DNA of 64,000 nucleotides from assembly GCF_023101145.1 (NCBI RefSeq), contig NZ_CP073714.1:5766001-5830000 (forward strand). Direction: 5' to 3'. The notes under the pieces are model-generated. The model searched no databases and was not told where the DNA came from. It was given only the letters and a program-made list of their open reading frames with translations. The translations under genes and the position numbers were made by a program. Position 1 is the stretch's first letter, and each line of letters opens with the position of its first letter. The stretch comes from Paenibacillus pabuli (GTDB taxonomy: Bacteria > Bacillota > Bacilli > Paenibacillales > Paenibacillaceae). This document shows positions 9,898-17,292 of this stretch, in pieces.

Positions 9898-10134
9898 ATT
9901 TGGGTCTCCTTATCTTTATCTATAGGATGGTCTTCGTGATCTTTCCGATATGGCCTTTGCCCGATAGCCGCAGAGATGATACAGGCCATGTTTGAAGAAG
10001 CTAGCGATAGTCTTATCATACTATAAATGGAAACATTTTCAGAGGATTAAAAATCTTTCTTTTCAATCATATAAGTGCCTTTCGGAAGCTTTTGTTCGAA
10101 GCGTCAAGGATGGACGAAGCTATTTAGGTATGAA

Positions 10135-10168
10135 AGAAAAAATCCACGTCTCTGAGTTAGACGTGGAT
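10135..10168 (-). terminator. Terminator downstream of the mazEF locus
   Basis: ATCCACGTCT and AGACGTGGAT form a 10-bp stem with a 7-base loop, followed on the minus strand by a run of six T. It lies about 30 bases after the end of the decayed toxin gene. Confidence 0.85.
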
Positions 10169-10198
10169 CTAGGTATACGAATAGCTACTAATCTTCAA

Positions 10199-10534
10199 TT
10201 ATGCCAAAATAGAACGGACATTTCGTAGAACTGATTTCATAAATTCAGAGGTTGGTTCGGCATGCCCCGCAATTTGAATACGTCGTTGCCGAACATCAAG
10301 ACTCTTCAACTGATCTGTCAAAACAACACCTGAAAATGGCAGGTCTTCTGGTAGTATAACTTCAAAAGGATAATCCTTGGCATGGCTCGTTATGGGACAT
10401 ACAACGGCAAACCCCGTTACTTCATTGAATTCATGTTACGATAGAACAACAGCCTGTCGTCTCCCGGCTTGCTCATAACCCGCTTGAGGATCAAAGTCAA
10501 GCCATATCAGATCGCCTCGCTTGGGAATAATCAA
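10199..10534 (-). pseudogene. mazF: MazF/PemK toxin gene with an in-frame stop
   Basis: Translation of the minus strand from the TTG at 10534 gives a MazF-type endoribonuclease: IPKRGDLIWLDFDPQAG, then GRRQAVVLS, then after a TAA codon at 10436-10438, HEFNEVTGFAVVCPITS and further conserved sequence to a normal stop at 10199. The frame is the same on both sides of the TAA, and total length (about 111 codons) fits the family. The stop therefore interrupts codon 33 and should remove toxin activity, unless it is read through or is a sequencing error. The TTG overlaps the antitoxin stop (TTGA), and a GAAGGGAA site lies upstream, the normal arrangement for MazEF. A single base change, for example CAA to TAA, would account for it. 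Confidence 0.85.
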
Positions 10535-10833
10535 AGTAATTCGTTCCCTTCAGTGCCAAAGTCTATTTCTTCATGTCTTGTATCCTGTTTCACTTTAGAG
10601 AGCAAAGTCTTTAGATGGTTACGTAGTTCCTCATTGGACTCTACAGGCTTGGTTTTTGGACGCAACAACAATTCATTATCTTCTGTCACCAAAATCTCAA
10701 TTTCCGAGCCTTCTTCCAGATTAAGACGCTTAAGCAATTGGTTGGGAATGCGAATTGCACTGCTATTTCCCCATTTACTAAGTGTGGCTGTAGTCATGGC
10801 AATCCCACGCCTTTCGTTTGATTGATGCTCCAA
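10531..10833 (-). CDS. mazE: MazE/PemI-type antitoxin, AbrB-fold
   Basis: The 100-residue protein carries the swapped-hairpin DNA-binding domain TLSKWGNSSAIRIP followed by LLKRLNLEEGSEIEI, and an acidic, flexible tail that normally wraps the toxin. It should bind MazF and repress its own promoter. The start is uncertain: a TTG at 10833 has a strong AGGTGAGG site 5 bases upstream, while the ATG at 10797 gives the more usual N terminus but has only a distant site. The partner toxin at 10199-10534 is broken, so this antitoxin is an orphan and may act only as a regulator or as protection against a related toxin elsewhere. Confidence 0.88.
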   Translation of the reverse strand: MEHQSNERRGIAMTTATLSKWGNSSAIRIPNQLLKRLNLEEGSEIEILVTEDNELLLRPKTKPVESNEELRNHLKTLLSKVKQDTRHEEIDFGTEGNELL

Positions 10834-10975
10834 CTATACCTCACCTCTCTACAGTTGCATATCTATATGATATACATACAACAATTGTATTCTACCGTAA
10901 AATAATTATTGTAAAAAGGGTTAGTCACTGTCAACGGTAGTGTGCACAGGGTGCGTCAGATAACACCACAAACAG

Positions 10976-11017
10976 AAAATGGCTCTTTCCGCCTTATCGG
11001 ACAGAAAGAGCCATTTT
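10976..11017. terminator. Bidirectional terminator after rarD
   Basis: AAAATGGCTCTTTC and GAAAGAGCCATTTT form a perfect 14-bp stem. A/T tracts inside the stem give U-rich 3' ends on both strands; on the minus strand it ends the rarD transcript. Confidence 0.85.
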
Positions 11018-11040
11018 GATGATACCGGGGTCCTGTGCCA

Positions 11041-11925
11041 TCAGCTCGCCTTCGCGAGTTTCGTGCCGCGAATCGATGCTGCAGCGTATACGACGAGCGC
11101 TGTCCAGATGAGCGCAAAGCCAACGAGCAGAATCGGTGAGACCGATTCCTTGAATACGAATATGCTCAGTAACAGCATGATTGTCGGCCCGATGTATTGA
11201 ACGAAGCCGAGCGTTGACAGCGACATCCGGGCGGCTGCTCGCGCAAAAAAGAGCAGCGGCAGCGCCGTGACTACACCGGAAAGAAGCAGTTCGATGAACG
11301 TCGGCGCAGGCAGCGTCCACGCCGTCGTTTTCCCCACAACGGCCAAATAGATCCAGTAACCAAGTGCAACAGGCAGGACTACAGCCGTCTCTGAGAATAA
11401 GCCTATAGAAGCGTCTTGCTTGATCTTCTTCTTCGCCAGGCCGTACAAACCAAATGACGCAGCCAGCGAAATCGCGACCCACGGAAATCGCCCATAGTCA
11501 ATCGCGATGATGAGTACAGCTGCACCTGCGATGCCAATGGCAAGCCACTGACCGCGGTTTGGCTTCTCGCGAAGGAATAGAACCGCTAACAACACGTTCA
11601 GCAACGGGTTCAAATAATAGCCGAGACTTGTCTCAACGACATGACCGTTGTTGACTGCCCAGATAAAGATGAGCCAGTTGGCAGCAATCAGCAGCCCGCT
11701 TGTGGCGAGCGACAGCAGGAGCGATCGATTAGTCGCAATCCGCTTTATGTCACCCCAACGGCGCTGCGCGGCGACCAGAATACCCATGAAAACAAACGAC
11801 CATACAACCCGATGCGACAGAATCTCGCCTGCCGGAACTTCGCTAAACAACTTCCAATAAAGCGGGAGAATCCCCCACATGATATACGCGATAATAGCGT
11901 TGACCAACCCGTTATTCATAATCAT
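11041..11925 (-). CDS. rarD: RarD, EamA-family permease
   Basis: About 294 residues with ten predicted membrane segments in two EamA repeats, starting MNNGLVNAIIAYIMWGILPLYWK, which is the distinctive RarD opening. It belongs to the drug/metabolite transporter superfamily; RarD is linked to chloramphenicol sensitivity in E. coli, but the physiological substrate is not known. The frame extends upstream to 12159, but that extension is hydrophilic and unlike the family. The ATG at 11925 has AGAGGGG 5-8 bases ahead and gives the family length, with 11919 as a second choice. It stands alone, ending at a perfect terminator. Confidence 0.9.
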   Translation of the reverse strand: MIMNNGLVNAIIAYIMWGILPLYWKLFSEVPAGEILSHRVVWSFVFMGILVAAQRRWGDIKRIATNRSLLLSLATSGLLIAANWLIFIWAVNNGHVVETSLGYYLNPLLNVLLAVLFLREKPNRGQWLAIGIAGAAVLIIAIDYGRFPWVAISLAASFGLYGLAKKKIKQDASIGLFSETAVVLPVALGYWIYLAVVGKTTAWTLPAPTFIELLLSGVVTALPLLFFARAAARMSLSTLGFVQYIGPTIMLLLSIFVFKESVSPILLVGFALIWTALVVYAAASIRGTKLAKAS

Positions 11926-12418
11926 TTTTCCCCTCTTTTTGCTCTGATGTCTCAACGGATTATACGTCTTGAACCTCTCACAAGTAAAGAAAAGAATTGT
12001 ATTTGATAAGTCTCGGACCTGCCTCAGACTTCTATGTACCTCGAGGGGCTTTTGTTCAAATTCTCCCTTCCCCTGCAATACGCTATGAATCCAACTATAT
12101 TTCGCACCAAGGGAGCTTAATGGATACGCGTTCTTTGAGCAGCAAGTGTGCGAATACACTCGGCTCTATAACCGGAACACAGAAAAAACCAAACGACCGT
12201 TTCCCGGTAGAATACCTGAAAACGGTCGAATCTTAAATCTTGTCTTTTTGTCCTGTCTACTTGACAGGATTATGACCATAATAGCGACTTGAATGAGAAT
12301 ATGTTTGCAGCCTTAATTATGATCCGTTTAACACTCTTGTTTCTTAAGATCAGCTTGTATCTTGGAAATCATGGTTTTAGTATGAGCAGTCAGTTGGCCT
12401 TCATCCTCAGCCTAAGAC
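11926..12418. other. Gene-free stretch upstream of rarD
   Basis: No convincing reading frame is present on either strand. Visible structures are a hairpin at about 12188-12222 (GACCGTTT paired with AAACGGTC, holding a CCGTTTCCCGGTAG sequence that loosely resembles the right arm of the repeat family further along) and TCCTGTC/GACAGGA at about 12252-12270. The rarD promoter must lie here, but I cannot place it. Confidence 0.5.
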
Positions 12419-12892
12419 CTACTCACCAAGGTCTCGTCCAAGCCACCCTGAAGTATCGAAGCGAATGGGATCAGTACCAACCAACTCCGCGAGATGTTTT
12501 TCTATTTCCTCGAGCTGAATAACACCGATCTGCCGAGCCCATTTATTACGTAAATCATCAAAAATTTCTTCAGCTTCTCGCAGCATGTCTAACCCACGTG
12601 CTGTGACAATAAGGCGTTTACGGCGAGCGTCTGCTGGATCTTCCTCACGCAAAATGTAACCACGCTTTTGAAGAACCCCAATGGTTTTCGCCGCCGCTTG
12701 TTTTGAGACCGCTAAGCGCCGACCTAGTTCTGAAGCGCTGTCGATACCTGAAGCAATGGCCCGAATTGCTAAGTCGTGAACGGGACGAACATCCTCGTAG
12801 CCGCGAGCAGCAAGTTCAACTTGGGCAGCGTCTACCAGTGAACGATAGCCGCCAATTAAAAGCATTGTAAGAGTAGCACCTAAATTTGACAT
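12419..12892 (-). CDS. MarR-family transcriptional regulator
   Basis: The 157-residue protein has a winged-helix DNA-binding domain: SASELGRRLAVSKQAAAKTIGVLQKRG (recognition helix around SKQAAAKTI) and the wing ADARRKRLIVTARG, followed by the dimerising C-terminal helices. MarR proteins usually repress a neighbouring gene and let go when they bind a phenolic or oxidised compound. It is divergent from the epoxide-hydrolase-like gene at 13064, whose promoter holds two palindromes suited to a MarR dimer. No ribosome site precedes the ATG; instead a TATAAT box ends 6 bases before it, so the mRNA is probably leaderless. Confidence 0.9.
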   Translation of the reverse strand: MSNLGATLTMLLIGGYRSLVDAAQVELAARGYEDVRPVHDLAIRAIASGIDSASELGRRLAVSKQAAAKTIGVLQKRGYILREEDPADARRKRLIVTARGLDMLREAEEIFDDLRNKWARQIGVIQLEEIEKHLAELVGTDPIRFDTSGWLGRDLGE

Positions 12893-12898
12893 AGTAAT

Positions 12899-12929
12899 AT
12901 TATAATAACATAGCTTACGAGATCGTCAA
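12899..12929 (-). promoter_or_regulatory. Promoter giving a leaderless MarR transcript
   Basis: On the minus strand TTGACG (12924-12929) and TATAAT (12899-12904) are separated by 19 bases, a little long. TATAAT ends 6 bases before the ATG at 12892, which puts the expected transcription start at or next to the start codon. Confidence 0.6.
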
Positions 12930-12987
12930 AGCTGCCATGTTCTAAGCCCCAAGAAGCTGAGTGTTCAGTATCTTGGGGCAATGTTGC

Positions 12988-13036
12988 TTGACAAAGACAA
13001 CCTGGTTGACTACTATATTGTTAGACAACCAGGTTG
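12988..13036 (+). promoter_or_regulatory. Hydrolase promoter with two palindromic MarR operators
   Basis: TTGACA (12988-12993) and TACTAT (13011-13016) are 17 bases apart. The palindrome CAACCTGGTTG (12998-13008) lies between them and its twin CAACCAGGTTG (13026-13036) lies just downstream, with centres 28 bases apart. A protein on these sites would block the promoter. The divergent MarR gene is the obvious candidate. Confidence 0.8.
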
Positions 13037-13063
13037 TCCAAAAGAAAAGAGGAGGATTTATAA

Positions 13064-13951
13064 ATGACAATAAATAAAGTAGCAGCTACATTGGCCGGTA
13101 TCTCGCATCACTATACAGATGTTAACGGAACAAAGCTTCACTACGTTTCAGCAGGGACTTCTGGCCCTCCCGTCCTGCTGGTCCATGGTTTTCCTGAAAC
13201 CTGGTGGACTTTCCGGAAAGTTATTCCACTTCTAGCCAAGAATCACCGTGTTTTCGCCGTGGACCTACGTGGCTTCGGTGACTCTGACAATGGACCTGGT
13301 ATATACGACAGCAAGACTTCCGCCGAAGACCTACACCTCCTCATCAAAGAACTTAATGTTGGCCCAGTGCACATCACAGGTCAAGACATAAGCGGGGCAA
13401 CCATCTTCCGCCTCGCAGTAGCCCATCCAGAGGACGTTCTCAGCTTTACCGCGATTGAGATGGGTCTACCGGGGTTCGGCCTAGAGCAGTTAGCCGACGT
13501 CACAAACGGAGGTACATGGTACATCGGCGTTCTTGCTACTCCGAATATCCCCCAAATGCTGCTCACCGGACGCGAACAACAATTTCTCGAACAATTCGTG
13601 TTCCCGATCATGAGCCTGATACCAGAAGCAATCACGAAAGCCGACATTGAAGAGTTCGTACGCACCTACTCACGTCCTGACGGTTGGCGAGGAGCGGCTG
13701 GCCTCTACCAGTCTATGCTTAGGGAGGGTCAAGAAATTGCAGCTCTTGCCAGCGCCCACAAACTGTGCATGCCCGTGTTGGCAATCGGAGCCGGAGGCGG
13801 TGAGTTCACCGTCGCAACGATGAGCCAGGTAGCGTCGGGTCAGATCCGGTCAGTTTCCTTAGATGGCGTTGGCCACTATGCAGCACTGGAGGCACCTGAT
13901 AAGGTTGCAAATGCTCTTCTTGAATTCTTTGACAGCATCGTTGCTGCATAG
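13064..13951 (+). CDS. Alpha/beta hydrolase, epoxide-hydrolase-like
   Basis: The 295-residue protein has the HGFPETWW oxyanion motif and the nucleophile elbow GQDISGA, in which the nucleophile is aspartate (about residue 108), not serine. That points to the epoxide hydrolase/haloalkane dehalogenase branch, which opens epoxides or removes halides in the cytoplasm. The catalytic histidine is in GVGHYAALEAP. The usual second acid is not obvious in VLAIGAGGGEFT. AGGAGG lies 9 bases before ATG. It is monocistronic, controlled by a promoter with paired operators, and ends in a strong terminator; this fits an inducible detoxification unit with the divergent MarR. Confidence 0.88.
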   Translation: MTINKVAATLAGISHHYTDVNGTKLHYVSAGTSGPPVLLVHGFPETWWTFRKVIPLLAKNHRVFAVDLRGFGDSDNGPGIYDSKTSAEDLHLLIKELNVGPVHITGQDISGATIFRLAVAHPEDVLSFTAIEMGLPGFGLEQLADVTNGGTWYIGVLATPNIPQMLLTGREQQFLEQFVFPIMSLIPEAITKADIEEFVRTYSRPDGWRGAAGLYQSMLREGQEIAALASAHKLCMPVLAIGAGGGEFTVATMSQVASGQIRSVSLDGVGHYAALEAPDKVANALLEFFDSIVAA

Positions 13952-13969
13952 TTCACTTTAAATCATAAT

Positions 13970-14021
13970 AAAACCTCCTATTAGAGCAATTAATTTTAGA
14001 TTGCTTCTAATAGGAGGTTTT
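13970..14021 (+). terminator. Strong terminator after the epoxide-hydrolase-like gene
   Basis: A 20-bp stem (AAAACCTCCTATTAGA... with ...TCTAATAGGAGGTTTT) containing one small mismatch lies 19 bases after the stop codon. Confidence 0.9.
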
Positions 14022-14232
14022 AATCTGGCTCTATTCATCTAGAGCTTTTCGTTATATTAGTGGCAAAAGGCTATGAATCTTATATCTCGCAACCATAGGT
14101 GGGCTATTACAATATAATATCAGGTAAGCGAACTCCTTAATTAAGTGCGCTATTCAGTGAGATACGTCTTAACTGAAGGAGCCTTATAAATCAAGAACTG
14201 CTTCAGACTACATGAAATGGTCGCGTTTTTGC

Positions 14233-14261
14233 TTGACAACCTACCTACTAGTAGGTAGAAT
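14233..14261 (+). promoter_or_regulatory. Self-repressed promoter of the TetR gene with perfect 18-bp palindrome
   Basis: TTGACA (14233-14238) and TAGAAT (14256-14261) have a 17-base spacer. The spacer holds the perfect palindrome CTACCTACTAGTAGGTAG (14241-14258), overlapping the -10 box. The -10 ends 6 bases before the ATG at 14268, so the transcript should be leaderless. Confidence 0.85.
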
Positions 14262-14267
14262 AAAGAC

Positions 14268-14852
14268 ATGAAAAATTTACCTACTACCTCTAATGACATC
14301 CTGACTTGTGCCCGTTCTTTGATCATCGCTGGCGGTTACAACGGTTTCAGTTATGCCGACATCGCTGAAGTGGTTGGGATTCGTAAGGCGAGCATCCATC
14401 ACCATTTTCCAAGCAAGGTCGATCTGGTTCGAACACTGGTTGCGCAATATCGAGAAGAAGCTCAAGCCGGATTGGAGAATATTGAACTCCATGTATCCGA
14501 TGCTCTAGAACAGCTTCGCCGCTACGCCGGCTATTGGGAAGCCTGCATTGCGGACGCTAGCGCTCCGATTTGTGTCTGCGCGCTGTTGGCAAGTCAACTC
14601 CCCCTCCTTCCCGAAGAGGTTGCCATTGAGGTTCGGGCCCATTTCCAGTATCTATCAACGTGGTTATCGTCCGTGCTGGATCGCGGGTCGCAGCTTGGAC
14701 AACTTCAACTTAGGAATACCCCGCATGCCGAGGCCGAAGCTTTCATGGCGGCAATTCACGGAGCTATGCTTACGGCGCGGGCCTATGGCGATCCGAATAA
14801 ATTCAGCTTTGTGACAGGCCCGCTCCTGGAGCGACTCGCGCTTCCATTGTAA
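14268..14852 (+). CDS. TetR/AcrR-family regulator
   Basis: The 194-residue protein has an N-terminal TetR helix-turn-helix (YADIAEVVGIRKASIHHHFPSKVDLV, about residues 30-56) and an all-helical ligand domain of the YxaF/LmrA type. It should repress its own promoter through the 18-bp palindrome at 14241-14258 and release it when a small molecule binds. No ribosome site is visible ahead of the ATG; the -10 box ends 6 bases upstream. The genes that follow in the same direction (membrane protein at 15032, peroxiredoxin-like protein at 15600) may be part of its regulon. The gene is visibly richer in G and C than the segment before it, which may reflect separate origin. Confidence 0.9.
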   Translation: MKNLPTTSNDILTCARSLIIAGGYNGFSYADIAEVVGIRKASIHHHFPSKVDLVRTLVAQYREEAQAGLENIELHVSDALEQLRRYAGYWEACIADASAPICVCALLASQLPLLPEEVAIEVRAHFQYLSTWLSSVLDRGSQLGQLQLRNTPHAEAEAFMAAIHGAMLTARAYGDPNKFSFVTGPLLERLALPL

Positions 14853-15031
14853 TTGGTCCAATGGTGAAAACTACAGATTCTCAATCCAAAATTATTTAGA
14901 AAGGAGGCCACGTATTGTTCATGATATGTCCGCAGTTTACGAAGAAGACATGTTATAGCATACGTGTAAATCTATCAATCAGCAGAATAAAATAACCCCC
15001 CTTTGTCCTTAAGGACTGGAAGGAGAAATCT

Positions 15032-15544
15032 ATGTTTGGAATTTCATCACTCGGCTGGGTGCATACACTCAGCAGCTTGCCAGCCATTCCACTAGCTATA
15101 TATATGTTTGCTCGCTACGGACGGATTGTTCCACGATCACGGCCCGGTGTCGTTTATTTTATTTCGATGCTAATCGGCTCTATCACGGTATTCCCCATCG
15201 CTCATCAGTCGGCCAGCTATGGTATTGGTGCGGCAACGATTCTGCTGCTGCTCGTTGGATACGGCACCGGGTATATTTCGAGGTTTGGGCGTGCGGGCAA
15301 GTACGTTGAAACAATCTCCCTCAGCCTGACAGCGTTTCTGTTAATGGTACCGACTGTTTCCGAGATTTTGCGTCGTGTTCCAGATGGCAACCCCATAGTT
15401 ACTGAATTGAATTCACCAATTCTTCTCGGCGCTCAAGCCAGTCTCCTCGTCATTCTAATTGTTGGTCTGACACTCCAAATCATCCATTTGCGCAGGCAAA
15501 GCAGGCTTGAGATGTCTGACCTATCAGCTGAGATATCAGCCTAA
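15032..15544 (+). CDS. Small membrane protein, about five helices
   Basis: The 170-residue protein has hydrophobic segments at about residues 8-28, 42-60, 66-84, 100-120 and 132-155, and a hydrophilic C-terminal tail. It lacks a recognisable catalytic or transport motif. The spacing of segments and the WVHTLSSLPAIPLAIYM opening recall DUF2306-like or cytochrome-b561-like small membrane proteins, but I cannot assign it. AAGGAG lies 8 bases before ATG. It sits 180 bases after the TetR gene and 55 bases before the peroxiredoxin-like gene, in the same direction, so a single redox or stress-related transcript is plausible. Confidence 0.75.
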   Translation: MFGISSLGWVHTLSSLPAIPLAIYMFARYGRIVPRSRPGVVYFISMLIGSITVFPIAHQSASYGIGAATILLLLVGYGTGYISRFGRAGKYVETISLSLTAFLLMVPTVSEILRRVPDGNPIVTELNSPILLGAQASLLVILIVGLTLQIIHLRRQSRLEMSDLSAEISA

Positions 15545-15599
15545 AGAGTGGGAAGGAAATACTGAGAAGATATTTTCAATTAATAAGGAGGAGCAATAC

Positions 15600-16241
15600 A
15601 TGTCATTAACTCAAGCTTTAGCTACAGCCAAACAGGAATTTATAACGCATACCCCTTTGGAGATCCAAGCTGAGATGTTCCGACAAATTCAGGAGCAGCA
15701 GGAGTCGGGCATAGCCTATGGCCGACAGGAGGGACAGAAAGCCAAGGACTTCACACTCAAAAATGCTTTGGGAGAAACGGTTAATCTCTATGACGAATTG
15801 TCCAAAGGACCCGTTGTCCTAACTTTCTACCGGGGCGGATGGTGCCCGTTCTGCAACACTCAACTGAAGAGCTATCAGAAGCTGCTTCCGGATATTGAAG
15901 CCCTAGGGGGCCAGCTGATCGCAGTCAGCCCACAAAGTCCGGACAACACGCTTTCCCAGCAAGAAAAAGAAGAACTGTCCTTCCAAGTGCTTAGCGATAC
16001 AAACGGTCTCGTGGCAGCCTTCTATAATATTCTTTACGACGTTCCGGATTACATCCAGAACATTATGAAACAGATCGGCATGGACCTAACTGAATACAAC
16101 GCCATGGACCGCTGGGTCCTACCTATTCCTTCCACCTTCATGATCGATGAATCGGGTATTATTCGTTCCGCCTATGTCAATCCAGATTTTATGCAGCGAA
16201 TGGATCCGGAAGACATTTTGCATGAGTTGAGAAAGCTTTAA
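15600..16241 (+). CDS. Peroxiredoxin-like AhpC/TSA family protein
   Basis: The 213-residue protein has the thioredoxin-fold peroxidase motif TFYRGGWCPFCN, with a CxxC pair near residue 82, preceded by KAKDFTLKNALGE. Such proteins reduce peroxides, using the first cysteine as the attacked residue. An N-terminal helical extension of about 45 residues is usual for this subgroup. A longer frame starts at 15507, but the ATG at 15600 has AAGGAGGAG 7 bases upstream. It follows the membrane protein closely. The same -35/-10 and TetR control as the upstream genes may apply. A repeat element with a long hairpin (16281-16422) follows the stop and may act as its terminator. Confidence 0.9.
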   Translation: MSLTQALATAKQEFITHTPLEIQAEMFRQIQEQQESGIAYGRQEGQKAKDFTLKNALGETVNLYDELSKGPVVLTFYRGGWCPFCNTQLKSYQKLLPDIEALGGQLIAVSPQSPDNTLSQQEKEELSFQVLSDTNGLVAAFYNILYDVPDYIQNIMKQIGMDLTEYNAMDRWVLPIPSTFMIDESGIIRSAYVNPDFMQRMDPEDILHELRKL

Positions 16242-16280
16242 GTTTCTGTCTCTCGACTATCCATCTACATAATACTCAGC

Positions 16281-16422
16281 ACTTCAGTTGAGTAAAAGCA
16301 GCCGATCCTAAATGAACTGCACTCCAATTGTTGTTAGATTTCACTTAGCAATTAGAGGTAAGTTCAACATTGATCGGCTGTCTTCTTGTTTTTGTTCCAC
16401 TAATGTTCCCGTTAACGTAATC
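16281..16422 (+). repeat. Repeat element, first copy, hairpin split by a 64-base loop
   Basis: CTTCAGTTGAGTAAAA leads into GCAGCCGATC (16298-16307). The partner GATCGGCTG (16372-16380) is 64 bases away instead of about 5, and a right arm TGTTCCCGTTAACG follows (16402-16422). The inserted 64 bases are not recognisable. Confidence 0.65.
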
Positions 16423-16427
16423 ATTTC

Positions 16428-16784
16428 TTAGTACATCATTGGGAATTGAACCATCATTATGACGATAAGAGAAGAAATAAAGCTCAGTATTGCAAACAAA
16501 ACATGAAGACAACTGAATGAGATTTTTTCCAGAAAAATTCTTTCTTTTCTTTGAATGAAGTACGAGTAAATTAACACAGTGATCACAATGGGCAAATATT
16601 GATGAAGATCCGGTCCATCCTTACTCGGCAATATTTTGTTAATATATCCACCTATTGTTTCATCAATGATCATAAATGCATATATAACTCCGATTATCGC
16701 TGAAATAAAAAACTGAGCTGATAACTTTACCAGATTTTTCCCCAAAAAAGACGGACCAATTTTTCGGAATAGGTCATTGACCAT
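16428..16784 (-). CDS. Small membrane protein, three helices
   Basis: The 118-residue protein has hydrophobic segments at about residues 20-42, 62-78 and 88-112 and no conserved motif that I recognise. A GAGGAGG site lies 14 bases before the ATG, a little far. The gene lies between the first repeat element and a lone left arm at 16881, and its stop codon is only a few bases from the right arm. Several genes in this region share that placement. Function unknown. Confidence 0.6.
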   Translation of the reverse strand: MVNDLFRKIGPSFLGKNLVKLSAQFFISAIIGVIYAFMIIDETIGGYINKILPSKDGPDLHQYLPIVITVLIYSYFIQRKERIFLEKISFSCLHVLFAILSFISSLIVIMMVQFPMMY

Positions 16785-16880
16785 TATGTATTTGTTGCCT
16801 CCTCAACTTTTTGATTAGTACTCCTATATTTCACCACATAGCTCGTTCTAGTGTCTAGCTTAGTGACATTACATTTTGGA

Positions 16881-16904
16881 ACGAACCTGCCCGTTAGTTT
16901 AACA
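16881..16904 (+). repeat. Repeat family, lone left arm
   Basis: AACCTGCCCGTTAGTTTAAC matches the left-arm consensus exactly, but no hairpin follows. A weak echo of a right arm (ATTATTCCCCGTAG) may be present about 40 bases later. Confidence 0.75.
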
Positions 16905-17160
16905 GTACATCGGAGCTAAATGATTATTCCCCGTAGTAATCCTTAATCTTAACCAAGTTTCATTGCTCGTATATCATCTTTTCAATGCTGAAATAATCAT
17001 TATAATCGGAAAAGAGATTCCAATAGCCGACAAAGCAAGTGTTCCGTTTCCCTCCATAGCAAAAACGCTCATTCTGTTCGCTACTCATTAGATACCATAC
17101 AAAAAATTTCTAATATTATCCTACTGATAAGCATCCAAGATTTTTTCCAGAAAAGAACAA

Positions 17161-17196
17161 ATGACCGTTCCCGTGTTTAATAACGGGAACGGTCAT
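17161..17196. terminator. Hairpin terminator containing a right-arm-like sequence
   Basis: ATGACCGTTCCCGT and ACGGGAACGGTCAT form a perfect 14-bp stem with an 8-base loop. The sequence ACCGTTCCCGTGTTTAATAA resembles a right arm of the repeat family that has become part of a stem. A T-run lies about 9 bases downstream on the plus strand; on the minus strand it follows the LOG gene. Confidence 0.65.
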
Positions 17197-17220
17197 AACG
17201 CTCATTTTTTATATTTGCAC

Positions 17221-17292
17221 TCAAAGGGCCAACTCCATATCAATATAGATTGTGGCATGGTCCGATGCAGCCTGCGCAAGCCTCAGCATCAT
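17221..17292 (-). CDS. Possible 23-residue downstream frame or remnant
   Basis: An ATG overlaps the TGA of the LOG gene (ATGA) and follows GGAGG closely, giving MMLRLAQAASDHATIYIDMELAL and a stop. This could be a small coupled peptide, but it is more likely the truncated beginning of a lost gene. No family is recognisable. Confidence 0.25.
   Translation of the reverse strand: MMLRLAQAASDHATIYIDMELAL

Larger units (their letters stand above)
16785..17220. other. Stretch with repeat arm and one possible tiny frame
   Basis: Apart from the left arm at 16881 and the hairpin at 17161, the only thing visible is a 32-codon minus frame (16974-17072), hydrophobic, reading MSVFAMEGNGTLALSAIG and ending ISALKR. 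It has no good ribosome site and may be the end of a lost membrane-protein gene. Confidence 0.35.

Noticed and set aside
12188-12222. A repeat-family copy upstream of rarD
   Set aside because: CCGTTTCCCGGTAG is similar to a right arm, but there is no left arm and the sequence is explained as a plain hairpin.
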